Shown one piece after another: positions 14,401 to 20,819 of a stretch of 64,000 nucleotides of DNA (the first letter of the stretch is position 1; each line of letters starts with the position of its first letter). The stretch is from a virus. The notes beneath the pieces were generated by a model. It had not been told where the DNA came from, ran no database searches, and saw nothing but the letters and a program-made list of their open reading frames with translations. The stretch is from IMG/VR virus record IMGVR_UViG_3300049846_000628, positions 147,202 to 211,201 of that record. One strand, 5' to 3'. Position numbers and translations under genes: made by a program.

Positions 14401-17165
14401 TGTGCAACTCCAAAAACGTCAGTTGTAGAATACTTAAATGTTACATCATCAGAAACAGAAACCTGGAATACACCATTATATCCAAGATTATTCTCACCAG
14501 TTGTATTGGTTGTACTCTTAACACTCTTAATCGCTACAAGATCTCCAGTTTGAAGATTATGTGGGAGTTCAGAAATAACGGTTACTGTATTTGAAGCTAC
14601 AGAGCAAGTGCTAATGAATCTTGGATTCTTATTGTATCCATAATCAGTGGTCGCAATGCTTACTCTTGTGAAATCAGCATTATTTCTAGCACCAGTTGAA
14701 CTTGAAGTTTGAATAATAAATCCAGTCTCAGGATCTTTTGCGTTTACAAGTTCTTTTGGAATTACAACTCTCATCTTGTAGAGTTTTTCATCCAAACTTC
14801 TTTCGTCAGAAATTCTCTTTACATAGATAAGATCTGTTGTAGTTCCATAAGTTTCTGTTCCACCAGACGCAAATGCATTATAAATTTGGTTATTTGCATT
14901 AGTGTGAATAAACCAGTTTGATCTAACTGGATCATATTGTACTGGTGATCCAATGTCTCCAGATTCTTTATCAGATACTCTGCTTAAAATGCTAAGGCTG
15001 GTTCCACCATAGACTGTAAGAGTCTGATTGGAGATTGAGTTAGTATATGAAGTAGCAAGTTTGATTTCAGTCGCACTAGTACGAACAGCATAATAGATAC
15101 GATGTGGTTCAATATTCTCTGGATAATCTCCATCATCACTTATGAGAATAACTCTTTCTCCAGTCTGAATCTTGTGATTTCCAAGAGTAAAGACACTAGA
15201 TGTTAATGAAGATACTGTGTATGACTTAATAGCACTAATTGTTCCAATCGCTGTTGTAAATCCACTGCTTGCGATAATATTATCGCACATATAGATATCA
15301 GCTGAGAATGTGCTTCCTGCACCAACAAAATATAGTTTATCATTTAATCTAGCACCAATTCTATATCCCTGTGTTTGAGAAGAAGGAGCACTATCTGATG
15401 CTGTAAATCCAGCTATGTATAAATGACTTGAAATACCGACAGAAGTAGTAAGACCTACATCTAAAGATAACCATTCAATATTATCTTCATTAGTAGTATT
15501 AACTGCTCTTGGAGGAATAACAGCAGTAATGAAGGCATTATTGTCCTTATCAAATGCCGCCTTTCTAAATCCTACAGAGTTTAGAGATATCTGACCAAAG
15601 TTGGAGTTGGAGTTGGTAATAGAAGCATCTCCACCACTTTCTGCATCAAAGTGTTTTGTAAATCCAATTGCAAACACCGAAACAATCTGAATGAATGCAT
15701 CATTACTGATCTTAATATGACTTGTTTCCCATCCAGATCTATAAACTGCATCTGGATCTAAGTGATAGACTTGATTTGAGTCTGTCTGTGAAGCACCTTC
15801 CGTAAGAGTGGATCCATAAACAGGAGTGATTGGGTTTACACCCTGATAAGTTCTAGATGTCTTGTTATATTTTACAAACGCACGGTCGTCTTTTTGTAGT
15901 GAAACAGCAGTAAACTGTGCAACAACGGTACTTCTAAATCCAGATGCTTTACTACCATCGGCGTGAAGACCGTTCATACCCCAAACGGAGCGCATAGAAA
16001 TATTGAAAATGTATGGCGATGCGCCAGACACTGTATCAGTTTCAATTGTTACTGTCGCAGATGCAGCACTTGGGCTTGGATTGATATTTGGATAAGATGC
16101 TAATCCAGGCAGCAAGTAGGTAAATGATGTATCGCTAAGTACATTCTGAACCTTTGTTGAAATATTATATGGTGCTGTTACACCAGATCCACTAACTCCT
16201 CTGATCTTAATTGGAGTTCCTGCATTTAATCCGTGATTTGCTGAAGTTGTTACCGTTACAACTGCACTTGCAGTGCTTCCATTTCCAGAAATGATGGAAG
16301 AAATTGTAATAGGATCTGGAGCAAAAGCACCAACAATTTCCCATTCTGAACGTTGCTTTGCAAATCCTTCCCCATCAACAGGGAACTTCTGGTCTATATC
16401 ACGAATCGCATTATATGCGTTAGAGACCTTGCTATAGTACATATCAAGATCAGTAATTCCATAATTACCAATCTTGTTTACACCATCACAGAATTCAAAA
16501 CAAGTGAGTTTGTGGTGTGAGAATGATGGAATTGATTGATATGTAGTTCCGAAGTTATCAGGGTTTGTATAAACAAGACCATTATCATCACCATCAAAAA
16601 TTGAGAACTGCCAGAAATAGCAAGCACCAGTAATTCTGAAGATAGCAGACTTGCTAACAGAAGAATCTGTTGGATTTGGTACGTACTTTGGTCTGATTTT
16701 TGTCTTACGAAGGTCAAGACCAACAATAGAAGTTCCTCTTGGAACTACAACACCACCATAATAACTGTTAAACTTATAAAGAATATTGTCTTCTTGTGTT
16801 AGGTCAAAAACAGAATCAAGACCTAACGATAATACTGAGGATGCTAAAACACCAGCGCCGCCTGCTCTGGAAACTGCATAAGCAGATCCACCATTATCAT
16901 AGATCGCAAATCCAGGTCTATTATCAACTAAGTGCTCTCCAGGGAATAACAGAATTGTAGTTTTTTCTACTAAATCGTTATTATCACCCTTAACGTAAGA
17001 GAACCTCGCTGCTTCTATAAGAGCTCTCTGAATCGTTTTGAACGGACGGGCAAGGGAATTTCCCTGATTTGTAATTGAGTCGGTAGCATCTAGATCATTG
17101 GGATTTACATATAGAATGCGACCCTCAGTGTTCTTAATAAAATTATCTAATTTGTTTAATGGCAA
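11478..17165 (-). CDS. Giant virion structural protein with C-terminal tail-collar (gp12-like) domain
   Basis: 1895 aa. The N-terminus (PLNKLDNFIKNTEGRILYV, then NPNDLDATDSI) matches a widespread cyanophage structural protein family; the start is a TTG at 17163-17165, aligned with where relatives begin. The C-terminal 200 residues carry a phage tail-collar domain: PTGWLLCNGSAVSR, TFNLPNLTDRFIIG, and His-rich clusters (HNHGISG, HNHLVV, SHSHGGG, HTHTF) like the metal-binding histidines of T4 gp12 short tail fibre. The middle has beta-rich modules and a GG-rich segment. It probably sits at the baseplate as a wedge-attached collar or short fibre. Confidence 0.82.
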   Translation of the reverse strand: MPLNKLDNFIKNTEGRILYVNPNDLDATDSITNQGNSLARPFKTIQRALIEAARFSYVKGDNNDLVEKTTILLFPGEHLVDNRPGFAIYDNGGSAYAVSRAGGAGVLASSVLSLGLDSVFDLTQEDNILYKFNSYYGGVVVPRGTSIVGLDLRKTKIRPKYVPNPTDSSVSKSAIFRITGACYFWQFSIFDGDDNGLVYTNPDNFGTTYQSIPSFSHHKLTCFEFCDGVNKIGNYGITDLDMYYSKVSNAYNAIRDIDQKFPVDGEGFAKQRSEWEIVGAFAPDPITISSIISGNGSTASAVVTVTTSANHGLNAGTPIKIRGVSGSGVTAPYNISTKVQNVLSDTSFTYLLPGLASYPNINPSPSAASATVTIETDTVSGASPYIFNISMRSVWGMNGLHADGSKASGFRSTVVAQFTAVSLQKDDRAFVKYNKTSRTYQGVNPITPVYGSTLTEGASQTDSNQVYHLDPDAVYRSGWETSHIKISNDAFIQIVSVFAIGFTKHFDAESGGDASITNSNSNFGQISLNSVGFRKAAFDKDNNAFITAVIPPRAVNTTNEDNIEWLSLDVGLTTSVGISSHLYIAGFTASDSAPSSQTQGYRIGARLNDKLYFVGAGSTFSADIYMCDNIIASSGFTTAIGTISAIKSYTVSSLTSSVFTLGNHKIQTGERVILISDDGDYPENIEPHRIYYAVRTSATEIKLATSYTNSISNQTLTVYGGTSLSILSRVSDKESGDIGSPVQYDPVRSNWFIHTNANNQIYNAFASGGTETYGTTTDLIYVKRISDERSLDEKLYKMRVVIPKELVNAKDPETGFIIQTSSSTGARNNADFTRVSIATTDYGYNKNPRFISTCSVASNTVTVISELPHNLQTGDLVAIKSVKSTTNTTGENNLGYNGVFQVSVSDDVTFKYSTTDVFGVAHTPGTFTSDVNVRDIDLPRFERNDMQGNLYVYRNEIISPYVYNVQDGIYHLYVLDANNAIPSEFTNLKFSQSPVDLYPQLDRDNVDANPRAAKSFAKRSPIGDVITNDLKKSITREASDLMLKNIGIGLTISSVVSNSGIATITFGRNHGLAGIATYSSLTGGTGHTNGTFYNVKLYNEAGLVNWDGATAKVVVSGGSVVGVDIQAGGSGYVSGETLYFDTAKIGGTADASIAINNAGISTNIGDVIQFTGAGTTADGYYRITSVGSATTISVAKTSGDPTILSSQYGFLVGPSVLITGTSYGSATGISTFTTSDAHGLVAGNQFRVIDSSNNNLGDYLVYERVGVNTFSAITNQSISATNGYILKHGLSANQGISDANGENIGTRSVPFYASETFTLSASITTESTFAIAGVGATSNRLPLGSYIQIDNEIMRVTTSDNAAQISVIRGALGTRQENHDGGSLIRKIDPVAIEFRRPSILRASGHTFEYLGYGPGNYSTGLPQIQVKTLTEREDFLAQSQERSGGVVVYTAMNSDGDVFNGNTKTSAASGETVSYDIPNPTITGEDPSRLSVVYDEVTIKERLLVEGGDSGQVLSQFDGPVTFNKDLRIKAQSTFSGKVRFTNTASDSINIFGGTNAFNNVNIKGTNKIIFGDSVNLSIYTNGTGSFVDNAVGNLSLRTTSGSITLESIGGEILSKFSVDGSSELYHNNSKKIETTSTGAIVTGVTTTTDLSVSNNASISGIATIGQIFSQSIAPIGSVVMWAGNVTSVPTGWLLCNGSAVSRTTFSALFAITGTTFGAGNGSTTFNLPNLTDRFIIGSSANGGTTVTGAVTRTGGTKDAVVVSHNHTGTTDGNNRGHNHGISGDGNHNHLVVNSGERSDTNRFTNLVDNGGVPFLLRTAILNNNNDYRYALKGTGNGPDAGRSNDAGSHSHGGGTGGESQNHTHTFTTADKGVSGTDANLPPYIALGYIIRYA

Positions 17166-17187
17166 TTTTCCGCACCAATTACTACTT

Positions 17188-17727
17188 CTATGCTTTATTT
17201 ATTATTCTTCCCAATTTATAATCTTTACCCGGACACTCTTTTGAAAACTTACATTCTACTCCATTATTCCACCATTTTTTGCCCCAAGAAGGATTCTTTT
17301 CCTTTGACATAATACCCACCATAACAGCACTCACACTCTCCCTCCATTTATCACTTGCCTTTCTTTTCTTTGCTGCTTTACTCAATGCTTTTCTATGTGC
17401 CTCACTTTTCTTTCTGCCTTTATGTGCCTCACTTAACTTCCTTTTAGTTTCCTCACTCAAAACCCTACCGGCACATCCTTCACCACCATCAGTCATATTT
17501 CTCAAAATACCTGTACCTAAATCTTTTCTACCAAGCACGGCAATCATATAAACCTCGTGCTTTCGTGCTTCTTCGTCTGTAAGGTTTTGCTTTAAGAATA
17601 TTCTTCTATCTTCTTCTGGGGGCAGATGTATTGCGTGCAGTTTATTGTTAATTCTACCTGCCTTTCCCTTACCAATGTAGTATGGAGTTCCATCTTCACG
17701 CAAGTAAGCGTAAGTATAATAATTCAT
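17188..17727 (-). CDS. GIY-YIG homing endonuclease (free-standing)
   Basis: 179 aa. The GIY-YIG signature appears as YTYAYLREDG then PYYIGKGKAGR (residues 4-23); Arg, His and Glu catalytic-type residues follow (EEARKHEVYMIAVLG) and TDGGEGCAGR. The C-terminal half has NUMOD3-like repeats (LSEETKRKLSEAHKGRK, SEAHRKALSKAAKKRK), a DNA-binding module of such enzymes. It sits just upstream of the giant structural gene and is paralogous to 29676-30335 in its N-terminal domain. Translation is probably gated by the hairpin/late-promoter at 17731-17812. Not in an intron as far as can be seen. Confidence 0.92.
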   Translation of the reverse strand: MNYYTYAYLREDGTPYYIGKGKAGRINNKLHAIHLPPEEDRRIFLKQNLTDEEARKHEVYMIAVLGRKDLGTGILRNMTDGGEGCAGRVLSEETKRKLSEAHKGRKKSEAHRKALSKAAKKRKASDKWRESVSAVMVGIMSKEKNPSWGKKWWNNGVECKFSKECPGKDYKLGRIINKA

Positions 17728-17730
17728 TCT

Positions 17731-17812
17731 GCTTTAATCGTGGTTATGAATATTTATATGAGAAAAGGAGCATTTCTGCTCCTACTCTTTGCTTAAACAA
17801 CCACGATTAAGC
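17731..17812 (-). promoter_or_regulatory. Occluding hairpin with internal late promoter, upstream of GIY-YIG gene
   Basis: Perfect 12-base inverted arms (17734-17745 and 17799-17810) bracket an exact TATAAATA on the minus strand (17751-17758) and an inner hairpin AGGAGCA/TGCTCCT (17767-17773, 17777-17783). The 3' arm ends 6 bases before the ATG at 17727. Read-through RNA would pair over the start region; RNA begun at the late promoter would lack the 5' arm. The inner hairpin may also act as a terminator for the gene ending at 17821. Confidence 0.7.
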
Positions 17813-17820
17813 ACTAATAT

Positions 17821-18123
17821 TTATGAAGTCAAATCTTCCCCATATTCAAGTTCAAAGTCATCTGGAAGATCCTCTGGATTTTCCAGTTCTATTGGAAACA
17901 ACATTGGATGTGCTTCTTCATCTATAAGGTAAAACGAAGATTTATATAAGTCTTCTGGATCAAATGTACGGTTTTTATCTGCTTCTCTACACAAATCTTG
18001 GTCATATAAATGTCCCTCTGGTAATTCATCAAATGTAAAAGGAACGTGATTGATGAAATACATTTTCACAATCATACTGCCGTCATTGTACCAACAATAT
18101 GCGTGATCGATACGATAAGACAT
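17821..18123 (-). CDS. Small hypothetical protein, 100 aa
   Basis: The frame is open to 18195 but that would run into the tRNA-Leu gene; ATG at 18123 (MSYRIDHAYCWYNDG) is the sensible start. Beta-rich N-terminus (SMIVKMYFINHVPFTFDEL), acidic C-terminus (DDFELEYGEDLTS). No domain recognised. It lies between the tRNA cluster and the homing gene. Confidence 0.65.
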   Translation of the reverse strand: MSYRIDHAYCWYNDGSMIVKMYFINHVPFTFDELPEGHLYDQDLCREADKNRTFDPEDLYKSSFYLIDEEAHPMLFPIELENPEDLPDDFELEYGEDLTS

Positions 18124-18156
18124 AGGGATTTTCCCATATCTCTTATTTATTTTAAG

Positions 18157-18238
18157 TAGGGCGAGCGGGACTTGAACCCGCAAGGCTTGCGCCACCGGTT
18201 TTTAAGACCGGAATGTTTACCGATTTCATCACCGCCCC
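18157..18238 (-). tRNA. tRNA-Leu (anticodon TAA)
   Basis: 82 bases. Acceptor GGGGCGG pairs with TCGCCCT with two G-U pairs; anticodon arm CCGGT-CTTAAAA-ACCGG gives TAA; a medium-long variable arm follows; T arm GCGGG-TTCAAGT-CCCGC is perfect. CCA is not encoded. It would read UUA/UUG, which suits an AT-rich genome. Confidence 0.9.
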
Positions 18239-18251
18239 GTGATGTGAGACC

Positions 18252-18280
18252 ATTATAACTCTTTGAGTCTGAATGGTCAA
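18252..18280 (-). promoter_or_regulatory. Sigma70-type promoter between tRNA genes
   Basis: Minus strand TTGACC (18275-18280), 17 bases, TATAAT (18252-18257), 14 bases before tRNA-Leu. The pair GACCATT/AATGGTC around it could also form a hairpin, which might process or terminate RNA from the upstream tRNAs. Confidence 0.75.
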
Positions 18281-18281
18281 G

Positions 18282-18354
18282 TGCTCCTTGCGTGGATCGA
18301 ACACGCCTCAGGCGAATTATGAGTTCGCTGCATTCACCAGATTGCTAAAGGAGC
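18282..18354 (-). tRNA. tRNA with CAT anticodon (Met, or Ile2)
   Basis: 73 bases. Acceptor GCTCCTT/AAGGAGC, discriminator A, anticodon arm GCGAA-CTCATAA-TTCGC, T arm GCGTG-TTCGATC-CACGC. The anticodon CAT can be elongator Met or, if modified to lysidine, Ile for AUA. No three G-C pairs typical of initiator tRNA in the anticodon stem. Confidence 0.88.
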
Positions 18355-18358
18355 AAGG

Positions 18359-18446
18359 TACGAGTGCCTGGATTCGAACCAGGTCAAAGCCGCTAATCTG
18401 GCGGAAAGAGTTTATAAGACTCCTCTGACTACCAAGTCTCACTCGC
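18359..18446 (-). tRNA. Class II tRNA with apparent TAT anticodon (identity uncertain)
   Basis: 88 bases. Acceptor GCGAGTG/CACTCGT, discriminator A, perfect T arm CCTGG-TTCGAAT-CCAGG, and a long variable arm with stem CCGC/GCGG, typical of Leu, Ser or bacterial Tyr tRNAs. The anticodon loop reads CTTATAA, giving TAT (Ile AUA) by standard numbering. This mix is odd. It may be a recoded or mis-folded reading, so only the tRNA call is firm. Confidence 0.72.
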
Positions 18447-18462
18447 ATAAAAACCCTAAGTA

Positions 18463-18636
18463 TCAGGGTGCTTCGTTATTTAACTCAGTGTGTATTCGTA
18501 TGAGGTCATCATCTGCGGGCATCATAACTGCTGCCTGCCCGTCTTCGTTGATGATTCCTAAACGCTCTCCATTTTCAACTCGTTCCATCAGTTCATCAAA
18601 CCTCTCTTGAAACTCTTCCACTGTGAAAATTTCCAT
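18463..18636 (-). CDS. Phd/YefM-like small protein
   Basis: 57 codons, ATG at 18636. Residues 1-45 (MEIFTVEEFQERFDELMERV, then NGERLGIINEDGQAAVMMP) follow the pattern of the Phd/YefM antitoxin DNA-binding domain: strand, helix, 'ENGE.xxI' turn, strand. No toxin gene is adjacent; phage copies may act as stand-alone repressors or antidotes to host toxins. Promoter at 18650-18678 leaves only a very short leader. Confidence 0.6.
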   Translation of the reverse strand: MEIFTVEEFQERFDELMERVENGERLGIINEDGQAAVMMPADDDLIRIHTELNNEAP

Positions 18637-18649
18637 TTTCGATATTTAT

Positions 18650-18678
18650 ATTATAGCATCACTGCCCATAAATTGCAA
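18650..18678 (-). promoter_or_regulatory. Sigma70-type promoter for Phd-like gene
   Basis: Minus strand TTGCAA (18673-18678), 17 bases, TATAAT (18650-18655), 13 bases before the ATG at 18636. An exact TATAAATA late box (18643-18650) overlaps it, so the gene may be expressed early and late, in both cases from an almost leaderless RNA. Confidence 0.65.
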
Positions 18679-18859
18679 GATCTGCATACTCAATCTGCTC
18701 AGGTTGAAGATTTGCAGTAACAACTTCCAGAACGTTCATAAATTCGTCTACAGTATCACACTCTACCAGACGTTCACTACCTCGATCACTCAAAAGCAGG
18801 AAGGTACGGGTGCATACGTCAATCACAATACCTTGTACGGTTTCTTGTGCAGTGCTCAT
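18659..18859 (-). CDS. Small hypothetical protein, 66 aa
   Basis: ATG at 18859. Starts MSTAQETVQGIVIDVCTRTF and continues as a small beta barrel-like sequence (LLLSDRGSERLVECD) with a C-terminal helix ending DLAIYGQ. First gene after the promoter at 18885. Function unknown. Confidence 0.65.
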   Translation of the reverse strand: MSTAQETVQGIVIDVCTRTFLLLSDRGSERLVECDTVDEFMNVLEVVTANLQPEQIEYADLAIYGQ

Positions 18860-18884
18860 TCGGTGTTCCGTTGATTACCCCCAT

Positions 18885-18913
18885 ATTATAGGGTAGATGG
18901 GTCCTGGCGTCAA
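18885..18913 (-). promoter_or_regulatory. Sigma70-type promoter
   Basis: Minus strand TTGACG (18908-18913), 17 bases, TATAAT (18885-18890), 25 bases before the ATG at 18859. It would drive the two small genes and the tRNA cluster downstream. It lies directly after the stop of the structural gene ending at 18920. Confidence 0.75.
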
Positions 18914-18919
18914 GGGGTC

Positions 18920-19597
18920 TTAAGGATAATTTTTGACCACCTCAATGGACCCAATGATTCTTGTATTTTCTTCTTGAAGTTCTTTAATTGTAAAATTCTG
19001 CCCATATCTTTCAAACTCATATTCTCTTCTTTCAGTTTTAATCTGATTTGATCCAGTAACTAAACTTGTTAATTGACTTCTCAAAGATACAATTTGTGCT
19101 TGCTTTGATGTAATGGACGATGCGTGTGAAACACAAACTGAAGATGTGCAGGGTATTCCATAACAAGTAGACAAGTCACCATATAAACTTCCTATTCCGG
19201 TCTGTGTAGAATCATTTTGCGTATAAACTAGCCACGTACCTATTCCAACATTTGCTGAAATCAAAAGTGTATTAGAACTATCAAAAGGATCTTCACCATT
19301 ATAAGTTGGAGAGGACATATTTTCACTATAAACTCTCACAACATCAGGGAAAACAGTTGCAACTCCAACGGTTGTTCCACATCCAACAGCATAAGCATTC
19401 TGCGAAAGAGATACTATTTCTGTTTGAAGAGCGATAATTGATGCCGCAATAGAAACTATCTTTCTATCAACATTTATGGAAGGAGATGAAAATAGATCAA
19501 TATTTTCTTGAGACTCACTTTTACTCTCATTAAGAAAAGAGATTGCATCATTGTTTGAAACTAATTTTTCATTTAATACTTCAGTTAGAAATTTCAT
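18920..19597 (-). CDS. Virion structural protein (putative), 225 aa
   Basis: ATG at 19597, overlapping the upstream S74 gene by 17 bases. Two helical, coiled-coil-like ends (residues 1-70 and 165-225) flank a Cys/Gly/Ser-rich middle with STCYGIPCTSSVC. Such helix-beta-helix proteins occur near cyanophage fibre genes. The role (fibre connector?) is inferred from position between hub and fibre genes. Confidence 0.65.
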   Translation of the reverse strand: MKFLTEVLNEKLVSNNDAISFLNESKSESQENIDLFSSPSINVDRKIVSIAASIIALQTEIVSLSQNAYAVGCGTTVGVATVFPDVVRVYSENMSSPTYNGEDPFDSSNTLLISANVGIGTWLVYTQNDSTQTGIGSLYGDLSTCYGIPCTSSVCVSHASSITSKQAQIVSLRSQLTSLVTGSNQIKTERREYEFERYGQNFTIKELQEENTRIIGSIEVVKNYP

Positions 19598-20252
19598 TTA
19601 TCTTCTCCTTCAGTTCTTCAATCTGTTTTTGTTGTTCTTTAATTGCTTCAATTAAGAGACCAACAATGTTTCCATATTGGACGCCCTTGTATCCATCAGG
19701 GTTTTCTCCGACAACTTCTGGTATAATTTTTTCAACTTCTTGTGCAATAACTCCAATTTGTGGTTGTTTGTTTTCTTTAAAGTCAAAAGATACTCCACGA
19801 AGAGCAGAAACTTTATCTAATGCATTTTCAATCGTATGAATATTTTCTTTGAGTCTTTCGTCAGATGATGGAAGTCTCTTCGCTAATGCAATTTCTGCTT
19901 CTAAATCTTTATTATTAATTCTAACCTTTCCAAAAAAATTAGTTCTACCAATAACAGTTAATCTTCCAGATATGTAACTTGTTCCAAATAGATAAACTCC
20001 AGAAAAATTAAGAATTTTTCCTCTGGTTCCTATGATATTAGGTGGTGTTTTTGGATTAAATGGATTCTTAAGCATCCATAAATTTCCACAAATACCTTTT
20101 TCACCAAGAGTTAAGGAATTGCTTTGTGCTACTAACTCTCCAGTGACTTTTACATTCTGATTAAAAGTACTATTGTCATGATAAAACGTTTCCTTACCCT
20201 TTACAGGAAGAGTTGGGAAACCAATAAGACTGAATAGTGATTGTATAGACAT
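19581..20252 (-). CDS. Short fibre/spike protein with C-terminal S74 chaperone domain
   Basis: 223 aa. Residues about 30-125 are beta-rich fibre-like. From about residue 128 a peptidase S74 intramolecular chaperone begins: SSDERLKENIHTIENALDKV, GVIAQEVEKIIPEVV, YGNIVGLLIEAIKEQ, ending in a coiled coil. S74 domains trimerise fibres and normally cut themselves off at the Ser before Asp. Nearly the same domain ends the 60093-64000 protein. It adjoins the spike-like gene at 20252 with a one-base stop/start overlap. Confidence 0.85.
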   Translation of the reverse strand: MSIQSLFSLIGFPTLPVKGKETFYHDNSTFNQNVKVTGELVAQSNSLTLGEKGICGNLWMLKNPFNPKTPPNIIGTRGKILNFSGVYLFGTSYISGRLTVIGRTNFFGKVRINNKDLEAEIALAKRLPSSDERLKENIHTIENALDKVSALRGVSFDFKENKQPQIGVIAQEVEKIIPEVVGENPDGYKGVQYGNIVGLLIEAIKEQQKQIEELKEKINEISN

Positions 20253-20818
20253 TAAGCTACTCCTACAATACTACTAATTGCACCAAAGACATTAAACCCA
20301 CCAAGAAATACATCATCAATGTATTCATTTCCAACAGGTGAAAGTGCAAATGCTCTCTTACCAAATGTATTAAGAATTGCATTACCAGTAAGAGCAACCT
20401 GATCTATTTTATTTGCTTTCATAATGATTCTACCAGATCCAGATATTGCATTGATATTTCTACCTGCTTTAAGATCTAGATCTTCTAAAGCTTCAATCAT
20501 AATTGTTTTTCCTTTGATCTTCACTGTTCCATTAGATGTAGCAGTAATACAAATGTCTCCGCCTTTTCCGGTAATACATATATCTACATCACCTTCAGAT
20601 CCATTTTGACCTGCAACAATTTCAATACCTTTACTATTAATTATTTTGTAGGCACCAGATTCATTAAAAGTTTGTAGATGAATATCATTATCATTTGTAT
20701 AAGCATACATGTTATATACTGATGATCCATCCGCTCCAATCATAGGATCGTTTGTGGTAATTCTAAATTTTGGACCAACACTGATGTAATCTCTTGCTTC
20801 GTAATTTCTGTGAGTCAT
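20252..20818 (-). CDS. Baseplate spike-like beta-helix protein
   Basis: 188 aa, ATG at 20818. The centre has short repeats (GGDICITATSNGTVKIKGK, then LDLKAGRNINAISGSGRI) like the beta-helix of T4 gp5 C-terminal domain and VgrG spikes. Immediately downstream of the OB-fold hub gene, it probably forms the membrane-puncturing needle or a spike chaperone. In T4 these are one protein; here they appear split. Confidence 0.7.
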   Translation of the reverse strand: MTHRNYEARDYISVGPKFRITTNDPMIGADGSSVYNMYAYTNDNDIHLQTFNESGAYKIINSKGIEIVAGQNGSEGDVDICITGKGGDICITATSNGTVKIKGKTIMIEALEDLDLKAGRNINAISGSGRIIMKANKIDQVALTGNAILNTFGKRAFALSPVGNEYIDDVFLGGFNVFGAISSIVGVA

Positions 20819-20819
20819 C

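Noticed and set aside
17188-17727. GIY-YIG gene as part of a group I intron
   Set aside because: Flanking genes are not split halves of one gene and no group I core was seen; it appears free-standing.
17821-18195. Start of the 100-aa protein at 18195
   Set aside because: Would translate through the tRNA-Leu gene; ATG at 18123 avoids this.
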